Positions 50,801-63,007 of a stretch of 64,000 nt of DNA are shown piece after piece (the first letter of the stretch is position 1; every line of letters begins with the position of its first letter). The notes beneath the pieces were generated by a model that saw only the letters and a list, made by a program, of their open reading frames with translations, was not told where the DNA came from and did no database searches. A program made the position numbers and the translations under genes. Location of the stretch: positions 1,798,001 through 1,862,000 of the forward strand of contig ML978128.1 in NCBI GenBank assembly GCA_010015805.1, given 5' to 3'. The DNA comes from Rhizodiscina lignyota. Its lineage: Eukaryota; Ascomycota; Dothideomycetes; Aulographales; Rhizodiscinaceae.

Positions 50801-51358
50801 CAGCGTGGTGGTGACCGGATCGAGGAACTGGATGTCCATGGAGACAGCGTCTGCGCAGGCCAAAAGAGTCCTCAAAGTCGCAACGACAAGAGTTGCTGGT
50901 GTCTCTCGTGGTGATAGCGCCGAGAGGAGTGGTTGGACGATGCCTCCTGCCAGCAATGGCGTGACGTAGGCCAGACCGCCTTGTGCAAGGCTCCCAACCA
51001 CAATCGTGCATTGTAGTCGCAATTCGTCCTCGTGACTCCAGCGCTCATCCACCGAAGATCTTCTCTCACGTCCCTCCTGATCGCGTGCCTCGGTCACGTT
51101 GTTTCCATGTCTCGAGCCTTCCACAGTCGCATTCTTGCCTCCATTCACATCAACTCTCCGCCTCTTCCCGCCGGCCCTCAAAGCACCGTTCAAGAGTTCA
51201 ACTAGGAGGTTAACAGCTCCATGTTTTATGCAAGCCTCTTTCCTTTGATCGTGTCCGATAAGGTCGTTCTTTAGTCGCCGAAGCGCGACAATCTGGGACT
51301 GTATCGAGGATGCGGCGCGCAGGTCGGCGAGAGCGGCGGGCGGAGGAGCTCGTGCCAT
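47886..51358 (-). CDS. VID28: Armadillo-repeat protein, Vid28/Gid5 type (GID ubiquitin ligase)
   Basis: 1141 residues in two exons, 51358-49229 and 49181-47886, joined SPMRD-ELIQGGCIK. Helical armadillo-like repeats run through the protein: CIKHGAVNLLVELLN, LLAGGIVQPLLSAL, AAAMEALAQIGQVD, SVKHGAVNVLCNLLL, SLWALKHLVYQ and RTALCWLAHNLVW. In yeast, Vid28/Gid5 is the scaffold subunit of the GID/CTLH complex that degrades gluconeogenic enzymes and holds the substrate receptor. A nuclear-localisation-like basic run (GGKRRRVDV) lies near residue 65, and a Ser/acidic insert interrupts the second half. The C-terminal Gly/Arg-rich end (GRVGVGLGGPG) is unusual and may be lineage-specific. Another ARM-repeat scaffold cannot be excluded. 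Confidence 0.75.
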
Positions 51359-52175
51359 GAATGGCTATGATTTGTGTTCTACTCGTTATGGTAATATAGT
51401 AGAAATGACGTGTGCGATAGCTCGTACAAACCGGTGAAGTTGTAAAGTAGGGAAGGACTGGCGTGAAAGCAAGGGAAGCCGCTCGGCAGAAAGGTGAAGC
51501 GGCAGAAAGTAAATCCAAATTCCAGTAGGAAGAAGGAATCAGAGTGCTACATGGCCGTCAATGGACAAGAGATGCGATTCTTCAAGAGTCGCGAGGGCAG
51601 TCGTTGAGCGGCGAAAGGCTTGATAGAGCACGACGTGATCTTGTGACGGCAGCTTGCATTGCGGACTTTCGCCGCTTTGCCTTGCCGTTTTCGGCGCTCG
51701 GAAGTCGGGAGACGCCGAAGTGTCGCCTCCTCCTTCCCTGCCTTCATCGAACGAGAAGGGACGATGCAAGCTCCAACTTCATTCAATTTTCTACGGAATG
51801 CCTCGCGGCTCTATACATACTATATACTACGCTATGCTCTGTATGTACACAATTATCTACCCATCATCATGTTTTGCCCTTGTGGGGCATCTCTCTTAGC
51901 TAGCCACCGCAGTGACAAAGTCTCCTGGTCTCCGACTCCCGAACTTCGTCTCAGCCTGTGTAATGGTACGCCTTTGCAAATAGATCCTCACCTATCCAAG
52001 AGCGCCTTCCCGAGAACCGGGCCAACCCTGCAGTCCTTTTATGGCTTCTTACCGAAGAGCCTGGCCCCCGATCCTCTTTGTTCCAATCTTGGAGGGGGCT
52101 GCCGTTCAAAGTCCGCACAATCTGGATCCTCGTCTCATATGCAGTCTAGGGTATAAACGTTTCAAACAATATTTC
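51359..52175. other. Intergenic region, nothing recognised
   Basis: Promoter of the ARM-repeat gene and terminator side of the transporter gene. Long overlapping open frames on both strands (51544-52156) lack any signature. Confidence 0.5.
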
Positions 52176-53987
52176 TCAAGGCTTCTCACCCTTCTCTTCC
52201 ATGTCGATGTCTTTCGTGTCGCTACGATCAGATCCTGATACTGAACTCGCTTTCATGTCGGCTTCTTTTGTGTCATTATGATCAGATCCTGCTACTGAAT
52301 ACTTCTCAATATCAGCGGCCTCTCGTGCAGCTCGTGCTTCGGCCTCCTTCTGAGCTTTCTCGTTTCGCCACTGCTGGCCACGCTTCATGATTAAGAACAG
52401 CATCGAGGTCCAAAAGACGTAGATCAGGCCGACGAATGTGAACGTCCAGCCGGGATTCATGGCCTGGATCATCGGGATGATCACGGAAACGCCTCCTGCA
52501 GAAATCATGCAGCGGACAAAATTGACGGCAGCGGTTGCGGTGGCCGGCTTGTCGCGGTGCAAGTCGACCAGAAGAGCGTTTGTTGTGTTGAAGGTCGTGG
52601 AGATGCCGAAGCCGATGAAGTACAGGAGGACTTCTGGTATGGCGATATGAGTTCTGAATTTCATGCACCAGCCGAAAGCAATGAGAGCAGCCGTAGCCAT
52701 TATATGGCCGGGGAGGACAATCTGACAACGAACCACCTCGATTGGAAAGTTGGAGAGGTCCTGTTGTTTTCCCTTTATGATGACTAAGCCTACACGTTTG
52801 GCATGACGTCTGAAGTTCCAGTCAACGACGTGGCCCATGCTGAGTGCTGCTGTTACGCTTCCGGAGCCCATGGCAATGTAACAGAGTCCAATTTGAAGAG
52901 TGCCGAGGTTATATGCCTGTTCATACATGTATGGCAGACTACCGGTGACGATCATCATGCCGCAGAAGAAGAAGCCATTGTACAGAAGAACAATTGCGCT
53001 CTCCTTCTCACCTAGGATGTACAGCGTCCTCAGCGGGTTCGGAATGGGGATTTTACGCTTTTGCCGAGGCTTATTCTCGTGCGTAGCGTTAGAGGTGGTC
53101 TCACCGCGCTCTTTGCGCTGCCTTCGTTGCTGCCAGTACCCGAGCAGTGACTGGTTGAGGCCGGTAGCTGGAATTGAGCCATTTCCGACGACATTGCGAC
53201 ACGTTTCCGGGAAGAAGATAGTGAATATGATGCACATGACTCCGGAGAAAATCGCCAGGAACCAAAAGATCGACCGCCATCCCAAATATTGAGCCAAAAG
53301 TCCGCCCACAGTCGGACCAAAGGCAGTTCCCATTACGATGCCTGCTTGGGAGTATCCTGTGTACTTGCCTCTCTCGGATGAAGTCGCTATATCGGAGACG
53401 ACGGCAATGGAGAGGGCAATTGCTGCACTACAGCCGAAAGCTTGGATGAGACGAAGGATGAGAAGAGCAGCGTAGTTGGTCTGCAAGGCTAGGCCGATGT
53501 TGGCGATCATGTAGATGATGAAGCAGATTATGAATGATAGGCGGCGGCCGCTGTTGTCAGACATTGTTGCAATTAGAGCTGGCGATATTCCTTGTGCAAT
53601 CTTCTTTGATTAGCTTGTTCTTCGATGCTATATTCGAGATGTACGGACCATGTAAGTTGTGATGGACAGGTTAACGAGAGTGGGAGAGATGTGCAACTCA
53701 TTGGACATGAGGTTCATCGCGGGCCAGTATGTTGTCGCTCCGAATGGTGAAATCAAGGCTGATGTAGCGACAGACATTATAATGAATATCTTGGCCCTTG
53801 GACTCCAAACAGAGTAAGGTGGCCCGGACGGTACACGAGTGAGCGAGTTGTCGGCGACGTCCTGTGGCATGATGCCGGCCTCCAATGCGCCTGTGATGTT
53901 TGCATCGCGAATGCTTCCCTCGCGAGAAGAGTCATCTTCATGTATTGAGACGCGAGGGGAGTCTTCCAGGGAGTTTGGCCTCCCCAT
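52176..53987 (-). CDS. Major facilitator superfamily drug:H+ antiporter (DHA1 type)
   Basis: Twelve-span exporter, 587 residues; exons 53987-53649 and 53600-52176. The N-terminal 60 residues are acidic and cytoplasmic. Spans start at IFIIMSVATSALISPFG. The splice restores TTYM-IAQGISPALIA, and the loop 2-3 signature follows as MSDNSGRRLSF. The motif C region is GTAFGPTVGGLLAQYLGWR, typical of antiporters with 12 spans. A long basic central loop (about 275-310) separates the halves, and the C-terminus has two near-copies of a SGSDxxDTK motif. An alternative acceptor three bases upstream would add one Lys. The substrate could be a drug, polyamine or metabolite; neighbours do not tell. Confidence 0.88.
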
Positions 53988-55463
53988 TTTGTAGTTTTGA
54001 GACGGTGAAGTGGCTAAAGAAAATGTGGAATGTATTGTTTGTATAAATGGACAAGGTCCAATTCAGCTCATATTATATATTGATTGCAAGATAAAGTCAG
54101 ACTGACATTCGCTCGTTCTCAATACGAAAAAACAGCTCTAAAATATGAAATGAAGACTAAAAACTGATGTAAGGTGGTGACACGGGTATAAGTTGGCTAC
54201 CCAACCTACAACACTATCGAGCCACAGAGAGAATTTTGATCGGAGAATACCCAATGAGGAGCAAGTCATGTTCAGCGCGGACCATCATAGCCCGCACTTA
54301 CGAACTATTCGTTGAGCTTCTTCATCGCCATCGTGAAGGCGGCTATGCCGACTTATCCGCCACCGCAATTTTACTAGTAGCGGTACCGGCAATGAAGCGA
54401 TCTTGATGCCACGAAATCAGAAACAAAAGGGACCCGTGCCACGACAATTTGGAAGAGGCGAGATCCTGTTGTCGACCTGGGAACGGTCGGCACGACGATG
54501 GACACGCACACCGTCCTGCCAGTCATACATGCGTGTCCGTTCTCTTTTCAGATCTTCTCGGATGTAGCGAGCCGAGAAGAGCCATAAAATCGTTAAACTT
54601 GTTTCAAGGAGCCGGAAAATGCCATGAGAGATCGGGTATGACGGATTGAAAGACTGTTTAAAAAACCACGATGAAGTTGAAATGATGTCTGAAAGAGGTC
54701 ACAGCTGACACAAACCTTGAATTAAAGCTAACAAGATCGCCTCATCGATCTAGCAACTGGCGGAAAATAGGAAAATTAAAGATCACGTGCAAGACGCTTG
54801 GCAGGGCAACGGCCTTATCCGAGAAGCCTCATCCAATTTTCCCCAGTCGGTTCTCGAACGTCTGTGCAGCGATGATCAATCCTGCTGTTGAGACTCATCA
54901 AGATCTTCTGTTCATCTATCTGTCATTTAACTCGTCCGCCATAGAGGCGACGCCCACCATCGTCTCTTCTAGATTTTCAGCAACGCTCACTTACACTCCG
55001 CAGTTAGATGGATGACTGCGAATCCAACGAGCAACTCCAAACAGCCAAGAGCATGTCCGACTATGTGAAGCACCCCATTTCAAGTTGACAGTATTCAGCG
55101 TGATCCAATGAGAGACATTCGTGCTTCGGAGCAGTTCACGAAGACGACAAAGAAACTTCCACCAATGAAACGCGGAGCGTCCCTGGTCTGGCGATCTCCC
55201 CGCCAGAAGGCATGGGGAGCTTGTCGAACGTGAACATATTTTGCGGAGAGCCATGTGGTATACACACAGATCTGGTATATGAATTTTCCCGGTTACCTGG
55301 GTTTTCTTGGAGATTTGCTCCTCGATCTATCCGAATTGGCTAATCGCCACGGCTCTGATGCCACCGGAAGCATAATTTATATCAACCGACTACTCAGCCA
55401 AGTTTCTGATATCTCCTCCCTCCCTCCATCCCTTAGTCTATCTCTGTTGCTGTCTCTACGATC
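53988..55463. promoter_or_regulatory. Divergent intergenic region, transporter and pectinase genes
   Basis: About 1.5 kb shared by two divergent genes. Open frames at 54449-54649 and 54991-55254 show no family signature. The last 80 bases before the pectinase gene are CT-rich. Confidence 0.4.
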
Positions 55464-56927
55464 ATGTTCAGTTCCATATCCAATCTTCTGCTCCCCTGTG
55501 TTCTTAGCAGTCTCTTCGTGATACTTGTGAGCTCAACCTCTCCGCCATCATATAGTAAGAGCTGCGTGATACCGTCAAAGTACAGCTCCTCGAATGGCAC
55601 TGCGGACGATTCATCGGCCATTGCTACTGCGTTTGCGGAGTGCTCGACAGATGCTGTAATCACATTTTCCGAAGGCGTCAACTATAATGTGTACCAGCCC
55701 ATCTCAGCCAAGAATCTCTCCAACGTTGTAATCGAAATATATGGCAACCTTCATTTGCCACAGAATATCTCCGTTGTTCAGACATATGTGAACGCGACGA
55801 GCACCGGGACTCTATACTGGTTGACTTTCTGGGGTCCGTCGATTAACTTCGTCGGAACTGCGAACATCTCTAACGGATGGATTAATTCATATGGCCAGGG
55901 CTGGTGGGACGCCAACGCCGTCAATGGAACCGGGACGGCTGCGCGCCCTCACTTGCTCAGTTTCAATACCACAAATGGCTCTATGCAGCACTACAAATCG
56001 CGGAAACCCATTGCATGGAACGTGCAATTGATTGGCGAGAACATTACGGTCACTGATACGTTCATCGACGCTTATTCCGTATCCGGTAGTTTCCCGTTCA
56101 ACACCGATGGCTTTGGTGGGTCCAAATCGATCTGACTAGATGTCAGCGGTGCGACTAACCTTCTCTCAAATAGATGTTACAGGGACAAACATCAACATCT
56201 TTAATAGCATCATCTATAACGGGGATGATGCAATCGCTGTCCAATCTGGCTCTCATGGAGTCCTCTTTCAAGGTGGTACGATCGGCTACCAGACCCACGG
56301 CATGAGCATCGGCTCTCTCGGTCAAAACCAAGCTTCATTCGCGAACGTTACCGATATTCATTTCGATGATATTACAGTTGTCAACGGTGTTTATGCGTCG
56401 TTTGTCTCCCTAAATAGCTTTTTCGAGGGCGACTTACTAACCACGATCGTAGGCGCTTCAAGTCATGGGAAGGTGGACAGGGTCTGGCAAAGAACGTCAC
56501 TTGGTCCAACATCCGCGCTTACAACGTAACATTTCCGATCTTCGTTACGCAGACGTATCTCAATCAAGGTTCAAACCAAACGCAGCTCGAGAATGGCGCT
56601 ACTTCGGGTCGGCCGAACAACGCGACCGTCAACATGGAGGATTTCACCTGGGCGAACTTCACAGGCACAATCAACACGTTCATGCCAGGCGATGGATCTT
56701 GTGTGAGTGATCCTTGCTGGTATAACGTGGGATTGCCAAATTTGCAGCATACAGAAGCCATAATCATCGAGTGCAACACCAACGTGTCCTGCAAGAGCTT
56801 TGTGTTGGAAAATATAGAGCTGATCCCGCAGAGCTTGGATGCACCCACGATGGTTTGTATTAATGCAACATCATCATTGAACCCAGGCTTGGGGGTTGAC
56901 TGTGTTAATGGGACGTATACCTCATAG
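55464..56927 (+). CDS. Secreted GH28 polygalacturonase-type pectinase, probably exo-acting
   Basis: Pectin-degrading right-handed beta-helix enzyme, 450 residues; exons 55464-56115, 56174-56399 and 56453-56927. A signal peptide ([12 protein letters not shown]) starts the protein. GH28 motifs: NTDGF (catalytic Asp, at the first splice), NGDDAIA (two catalytic Asp), [10 protein letters not shown] (His loop) and RFKSW (the RIK position, at the second splice). RFK in place of RIK and the overall length fit exo-polygalacturonase or exo-rhamnogalacturonase rather than endo enzymes. Many Asn-x-Ser/Thr sites support secretion. All key catalytic residues are present. The second donor could shift by three bases. 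Confidence 0.88.
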
Positions 56928-57046
56928 AGTACAGAGCAGAAATCCAAAAGCAGCTGTCGATATCAATATCCTTCCGACCATTAAAGATGTCATTCATCAG
57001 ACATCTACTCCACTGCACCGATCGACGAATAACCCATCCCGCGAGA

Positions 57047-58321
57047 TCAAGCCCGACCGATTCTGAACAGAACATTCATACGTTCAGGGTGTCCAGGAGT
57101 AGCGAAGACCTTGATCCCCCGAACTGCTTTCTTGCCCAGGGCATCCTTGTGTTGCGCAAGAAGCCATCCAACGCCGCCTCCGTTTGGAGAGCCGAGCAAT
57201 GCTTGCCCTTCTTGCGTTGATGGGGATATCTCCTTTGCCTTGGCCCACTCCTCGGGGAGTCCATCGCCGCCAATGACTTTCTCTGCAATCCAAACAGATT
57301 CTGGGTTGTCGACGTCCATGTGCAGGATATTCGAGAGCCCGGCCACTCGCGATCCAGCAACGTGGGCCCACTCGAGGAATGTAATGTCCGACCAATGCTT
57401 CATATCTGGAACGGCTGCACCATGTGGAGCCCTTCCCTCCTTGACCATATATTCAGGGCTGCGTGCCTCCGTTACGATAATAACCCCGTTCAAAGCATCG
57501 TATTCGGCGTTATAATAAGCATTGGTGCCTTCGTGCTAATCGTTGGTGAGCATCACTTCCATCTAGATTGTGCGAAAAGCCACAGGACTTACCTCCCATT
57601 CATCGGTCATTCCAAGATGCAGAGTAGCAATTGATTGCAAGCGGGTGAGATCTACGCCGATGGCCTTCAAGGCATCCCCGCCCACTTCTCTCTTCAGAGT
57701 CTCCGGGTCGGTCTTTGCCTCGTCCTCAGTAACCCAGCCATTCTTGTCTAGGTCATTGTACGAAGTGTATTGAGAGTCCAGTGGAGAATTCACTTTCCAA
57801 GCATCCAAGAGCTTGCGCGCGTCTTCCTTCGATTCTTTCGCGACGCATTGTAGTGCAGCTCCTTTTTCAAAGGACGCAGTCCAGAGCTGGTCCTTTTTCT
57901 CCTCAGTCCAATTCTGGATTTGATCGGCACTGTCCTCACTGGGCTCGTCGTCACCACTGCCAGTGGCATCATCGTCGTCGTCGACGATATCCATGCCGTC
58001 GCTGTCGCCGTTATCATCGTCACCCTCACCCATCTCAACATCTGATGGCTCGGCTCTCTTGTTCACGGGCGCCTTAACACTTGTGCCGATCGTGATGTGC
58101 GAAGTGTTTGCGTTCTGATTCGATTCATGTCTCTTACGGTTTTCGTCGTCGCGATTGATTCCACGAAGCAGAGTGTTCCCAAGAATGCCGCCGTTACCAG
58201 GGGGATACTCGACCGATGAACTGGCAACATTGGCAGTGCGGAAGCTTAGTAGCGAGATCAAAATAAAGAGAAGGAGGAGACAGCAGAGCAGGACGTTGCG
58301 GCTATGCAGAAGTTGAGACAT
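57047..58321 (-). CDS. Membrane-anchored protein with acidic linker and single EF-hand
   Basis: 405 residues in two exons, 58321-57593 and 57535-57047; I do not know the family. The N-terminus has one hydrophobic span, LLCCLLLLFILISLLSF (about 11-27), acting as signal anchor. Then come a basic/Asn stretch, a strongly acidic linker (about 93-132) and a folded region. A full EF-hand loop, DLDKNGWVTEDE (190-201), has all the calcium-ligand positions. The last 165 residues have Trp/His-rich helical segments (EYDALNGVIIVTEARS, DMKHWSDITFLEWAHVAG) with no known motif. The start at 58321 has a CCACC-ATG context; an upstream in-frame ATG at 58438 would add 39 residues and weaken the signal anchor. 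Topology suggests a lumenal or extracellular calcium-binding domain. Confidence 0.65.
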
Positions 58322-58728
58322 GGTGGTTCTTCGAAACGTCCCTCGCTTCTGGTAGACAATAAAGACACCCATGACGAGATGGAGATGGTTTAGAAATGGA
58401 TAGAAATTAGTAACGTGATTGTTGCTATATAACTCCAATTAGGCCTATGACTGAGCTCCCGGGTTGTCGTGGATGTCGTCATTGTAGGGACTTCGTGATG
58501 TTCTCGAATGCGCAAACAACCGCGGACCCTAGTAGTGTGCGCGATGTAGTCTGATATGACATATTTGGACAGAGGTTGAGCGAGGAGCTCCGCGGAGAAT
58601 TCTAGATTACAAGCCTCTAACGGCTGAGGATGATGATGCATCACTATGGGTATAACGCTATGCAGAAAGGCGGACAGGGCCAGTCGCGTGCAGCTACTTG
58701 GGCTCTGAGTCGTTGCGACAGTTTCAGG
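58322..58728. other. Intergenic region, nothing recognised
   Basis: Spacer between two minus-strand genes; the promoter of the EF-hand gene lies here. Confidence 0.45.
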
Positions 58729-59670
58729 CTACCATCGTTCATAGTCGGGGAAATAAGCGTTGTGGATTCGTCCCGCGTAATCCATCACAGCCGGAAGATT
58801 ACGAACAAATCGTGCCGACTCCGGGCCACTGCGTTGGCAGATGTCAGTAAACTGGAACTCCGGAACGTTGACAAGTTCATCTTCCACTCACCTTGTGGCG
58901 ACCAAAGCAGAGTTGATAAAGCCAAAAACAGTTGTATCGCACTCCGTCGGACGCTCCCCTCCGAGACACCAGAAGCAAGAATCATCATCATTGCCATCGT
59001 GGAGCTGAGCCTTTTTCCTCCGGCTCTCTTCCAGTAATCCGTTGAGCGTTGACCAGATCTCTTCGCGAAATTTCCGCGCTTCTTCAGCGGTGAATCGTCC
59101 AGTCCCCTGACCGTGCAACGTTTGGGTATGACTCCGGTAGATCAACTGTCCTATTAGAACACGGAAAGGATATGAGAATGCTTCAAGAGCTTTGTCACGC
59201 TGGACGTAGAAGTTGTCCATGTCCATCCAACGTTCGCGCATCTGTTTGTTCTCATCAGCAACCTGAGAAATCTGGAGGCTCTCGAATGACTACACTGAAA
59301 ATGTGAAATAAACACATACACTGAAGAAGTATAAACGATCCTCCATTAAAGCTCGCATCGCCAGGTCTTGAGCTTTGGAAGTTGGCGTGAGAGTAGCATT
59401 CAAGTCGTCGATGAGTCCGCGTTCTTCGAAATGCTTGGCAATCAGACCAGAGTCTCCCACTGCTGCCTTTTGATCTCCTTCGGTGACCTCCACATACGGA
59501 ATCTTTCCCGTTGGTGCCGTTCGTGGTGAACCGCCAGCTGTCTGATATGGAAGATTCGATAGACGGAGTCGCAACTCGAGTTTCGTCACGAACGGCGACC
59601 AAACGTAATAACCTCTGCCAGTCCAGCCCCTGAACAGAGTAACCTGAACGGATTTGTGAGACTTTGACAT
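58729..59670 (-). CDS. GST-like protein of the FAX (failed axon connections) type
   Basis: 273 residues; exons 59670-59320, 59262-58892 and 58828-58729. The thioredoxin-like N-terminal half reads VTLFRGWTGRGYYVWSPFV, then LRLSNLPYQ, GKIPYVEV (cis-Pro) and GDSGLIAKHF, as in FAX/metaxin-related GSTs rather than classical GSTs. The helical C-terminal half includes FTAEEARKFREEIWSTLNGL and, late, CDTTVFGFINSAL, a position typical of this group. The C-terminus (ARFVRNLPAVMDYAGRIH) also fits. Members lack the usual catalytic Tyr/Ser; some act as isomerases or dehalogenases, most have no known substrate. It is divergent from the gamma-glutamyltransferase gene 1.5 kb away, an interesting but unproven glutathione link. 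Confidence 0.82.
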
Positions 59671-61175
59671 TACGAGAATTGTACAAATCCCCTGAGATAA
59701 TAAGAGGTGAAGTTCAATAATTCAGCGAAGAACTGTGGAATGCCTTTCCAAACGATCAAGAAACAGTTCCCTGGGAAATGATGTGTGCTTTTTCAGCCAC
59801 CCACGATATGATGTCTCGTCCAAAGATATGAGCCACCATAAGACATTTAAGTGGCGGGAGTACGAGTACTTATATTGCGAAGATGTTTGGAGCTTGATTA
59901 AACTTTCACGCTTCGGGGCTTCTTTCACGCAGAAAATGGGAGGAGGCGGCCTTTGTATCGTGTCGCTACGGGGCCCTGCTGAATCTCACGGGGCCTCTGC
60001 TAAATCTCTCGGGGCCGACGAAAAAAGGCCGTGTCGCGTGGAGAAATCTCCGAAGTCAGGCCGGCTTGGGAAGAACTGCGTGGCGCCTTGGCGACAGGTC
60101 AGTGAAGTATGATTCGATAGTTTCGACTCTCGAGAATTGAAATTATAGTATTGTTTACTTTCAGCAACGTTGCGAGTCCATTGAATTGCAAATTTGTGTC
60201 TAGCTCTTGAGGTTAAAGTAGTTCATCTTAAGAGCGAGTTGTGAGTTTGGCCTTTTGAAAATTCTAGTAGGAGGACTGTCCTCTACATGAAGACTATACC
60301 ATCGCTCGAAAGGGATGATTGGGGGTACTGCTTCGATGCGCGAGCACTCCTGCCTCAAGTACCGATTCATAAGGTATCGAAGTTAAAGAATAGAGTTGTG
60401 ATGTTTCGGGCGCACCCGCCTCGGCCGCGTAGTTAGGTAGGCGTTCGCGTCCTGACCCTTGCTCGTGAGATAGTCCTATCAGGGCAAGAGCGGTTCGTGG
60501 GTGGCAGAAAAGTCGCGCCGTCGTTTCGACAGATCGAACGACCGATAAAATGCGACAGCTTCTTCAATTTCTCCGTATAAATGCCTTAAGATTAGACGAG
60601 ATCAACAAGAATCAGCGGAGGTATAGTGGACTAAGCTTTCAATGCTGCTCTCGCTTGGGTTGAAGAGAAAAAATCATTCAAGCTGCACCGTATCGACCTT
60701 CATGGGCCTCGAGTATTTTGTCCCCTCGAACGGGTCAGAACCTTATTCTCACATTCGCTGCTTCCCCAATCACCCTTCCTCCCTGATCATGAAGCAGGCT
60801 GTTACGCGATGAAAGCTGTGTCACCATGAATTCGCGGCGTCGTTCGCCAAATGCTGCTCAGTTAGCCTCTGCCTGCAGGCTGGAGATATCGTCACGGCAC
60901 TATCTGCCGCGACCACTTCCACCTGCCATGCTGGGCGTACCGTCGATCTCCGCTGCGGGAATCCTGTGCGGAGATGCCCCCAGCCCAATCAAACACTTCC
61001 AGCATTGAACGATAGAAGTTAGTTCTGCAAGCACGCGATATGTAGGCAGGTAGGTGTAAGTGGGTCAAGTGCGGAATACAAGGTCGAGGATTTCAATGAC
61101 GTGCTGCCAATTGACTCTCGATCTACCTCCTCCAAGCTTTCTCGAACTCCTCTCCTTTCCCTACCACCTATCGTC
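59671..61175. promoter_or_regulatory. Divergent intergenic region with small repeats
   Basis: About 1.5 kb. It contains a 20-21-base direct repeat (CGGGGCC-led units starting at 59969, 59989 and 60010). Near 60518 there is an imperfect inverted repeat (GTCGTTTCGA ... TCGAACGAC). A 49-codon open frame at 60287-60436 has no signature. No gene called. Confidence 0.4.
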
Positions 61176-63007
61176 ATGCTTGGCGTACTTCGAGCTGTTG
61201 CAGGCTTGGCCCTTCTAGGGCAAGCTTTCTCTAATCCCTTGGGAACTCACCCAGAACTCATTCAGCGGAATGCCCCTGGTTGCAAGGGTGCCGTTGCGAG
61301 CGAAAGCAGCATCTGCAGTGACATAGGAATCGACCTTTACAAGGCTGGTGGTAATGCTGCCGATGTTCTTGTTGGGACGGTGTTCTGTATTGGGGTTGTG
61401 GGGATGTATCACTCCGGTGAGTTAATCCTGTAGTGCAAACATGAATTTTAGAACTGTGTTAATTTGTTCACCGAAATACAGGAATTGGAGGTGGAGGATT
61501 CATGCTCGTTCGAGCTCCGAATGGAACGTATCAGTTTATCGACTTCCGCGAAACAGCTCCTGCCGCAGCGTATCAGGACATGTATGACAACAACACCGAT
61601 CTCAGTCTGCACGGTGGCCTTGCCAGGTAAATTCGAACCCATGGAGTCATATTTAAGCTAACAATTAGCAGTGGAGTCCCTGGCGAGCTTCGAGGGTTGC
61701 AATACCTTCATGAGCATTACGGTGCTCTGCCCTGGAAGGATGTTATGCAAGGCGCTATCCGTACCGCTCGCTATGGCTGGAACGTTACCCATGATTTGGT
61801 CGCTTACATGGCGTCTGCCAATGCAAGTGCTCCCGTACCAAATTTCCTGTGTGCTGAACCAAGCTGGGCCATCGATTTCTGTCCGAATGGCACACTCAAA
61901 GGTCTCGGGGATGTGATCACGCGCAAAAGATATGCAGACACGCTTGAAACGATTGCGAACGAAGGCCCCGATGCTTTTTATACTGGTGCTATCGCAGAAA
62001 CCACCATTGCAGCGTTAAAGACCCAGAATGGAACTATGACGCTGAAGGATTTGGCGAACTACACTGTTGCCCTACGTGAGCCATATAACATTAGTTATCA
62101 TGATGACTATGTTATCCATGGAGGTAGCACACCTAGTTCAGGCGCGATAGTTCTCGCAGCCTTGAATACCGTTTCCGGTTACAGCGACTTCTTTACTACC
62201 GATTCGGTGAACCTCAGTACGCACCGACTTGACGAAGCTATTCGATTTGCTTACGGCGCTCGCACCGATCTCGGCGATCCTTCATTTGTTGCCAACATTT
62301 CAAGATATGAACAAGAACTCCTCCTACCACAGACGGGCGCTGAAATCAGATCTAAAATATCGGATTTCCATACATTCAATGTGTCCTACTATGACCCAGC
62401 TGGCATTCAATCGCTCAACACGCCTGGAACTTCTGCGGTTACAACTGCGGACGCGGAGGGATTGGCCATATCTCTGACCACTACGGTCAATCTGCTCTTC
62501 GGCTCTAACCTTATCGTTCCCGAAACCGGCGTGATCATGAACAACGAAATGAACGATTTTTCGATCCCAGGATCATCGAACGCGTTCGGATTCATACCAT
62601 CTCCGAGCAATTACATCAAGCCAGGCAAGAGACCACTGTCATCGATATCGCCCACAATCGTTGAGTTCGCCAACGGAACGCTATACTTCGTCGTCGGCGC
62701 TGCAGGTGGATCGCACATCATCACGGCCAACATCCAGAATATTATACACGTGGTTGACCAGAATATGACGGCGCCTGAGGCGCTGGCGGAGCCTCGCTTC
62801 CATGACCAGCTTGTTCCGAACCTGGCTATGTTCGAGTATGCGTACAACAACGAGACAGTCGCGTACATGAAATCGCTCGGCCACAATGTGACGTGGATGA
62901 CCCCATTCGGAACTAGTTCGGCGCAGTGCATTCGGCGCCATCCCAATGGGACGTTTGAAGCGGCTGGCGAGCCTCGACAAATTAATTCTGGAGGCTATGC
63001 TATCTAG
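61176..63007 (+). CDS. Secreted gamma-glutamyltransferase
   Basis: N-terminal-nucleophile enzyme that cleaves the gamma-glutamyl bond of glutathione and related compounds; it processes itself into two subunits. Exons 61176-61416, 61482-61626 and 61672-63007 give 573 residues. A signal peptide (VLRAVAGLALLGQAFS) is followed by SICSDIGIDLYKAGGNAADV, GIGGGGFMLVR and FRETAPAAA, the classic large-subunit signatures. GTSAVTTADAEG holds the catalytic Thr at the subunit junction. MNNEMNDFS and GAAGGSHI follow in the small subunit. Many N-glycosylation sites fit a secreted or vacuolar enzyme. Both splices restore these motifs exactly. The start is the in-frame ATG that opens the signal peptide. Confidence 0.93.

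Noticed and set aside
51544-52156. Several open frames of 70-165 codons between the ARM-repeat and transporter genes
   Set aside because: All overlap in different frames on both strands and none shows a motif or splice structure.
60287-60436. 49-codon open frame starting MKTIPSLERDDW
   Set aside because: Too short, no signal peptide, no splice sites and no family resemblance; chance is likely.
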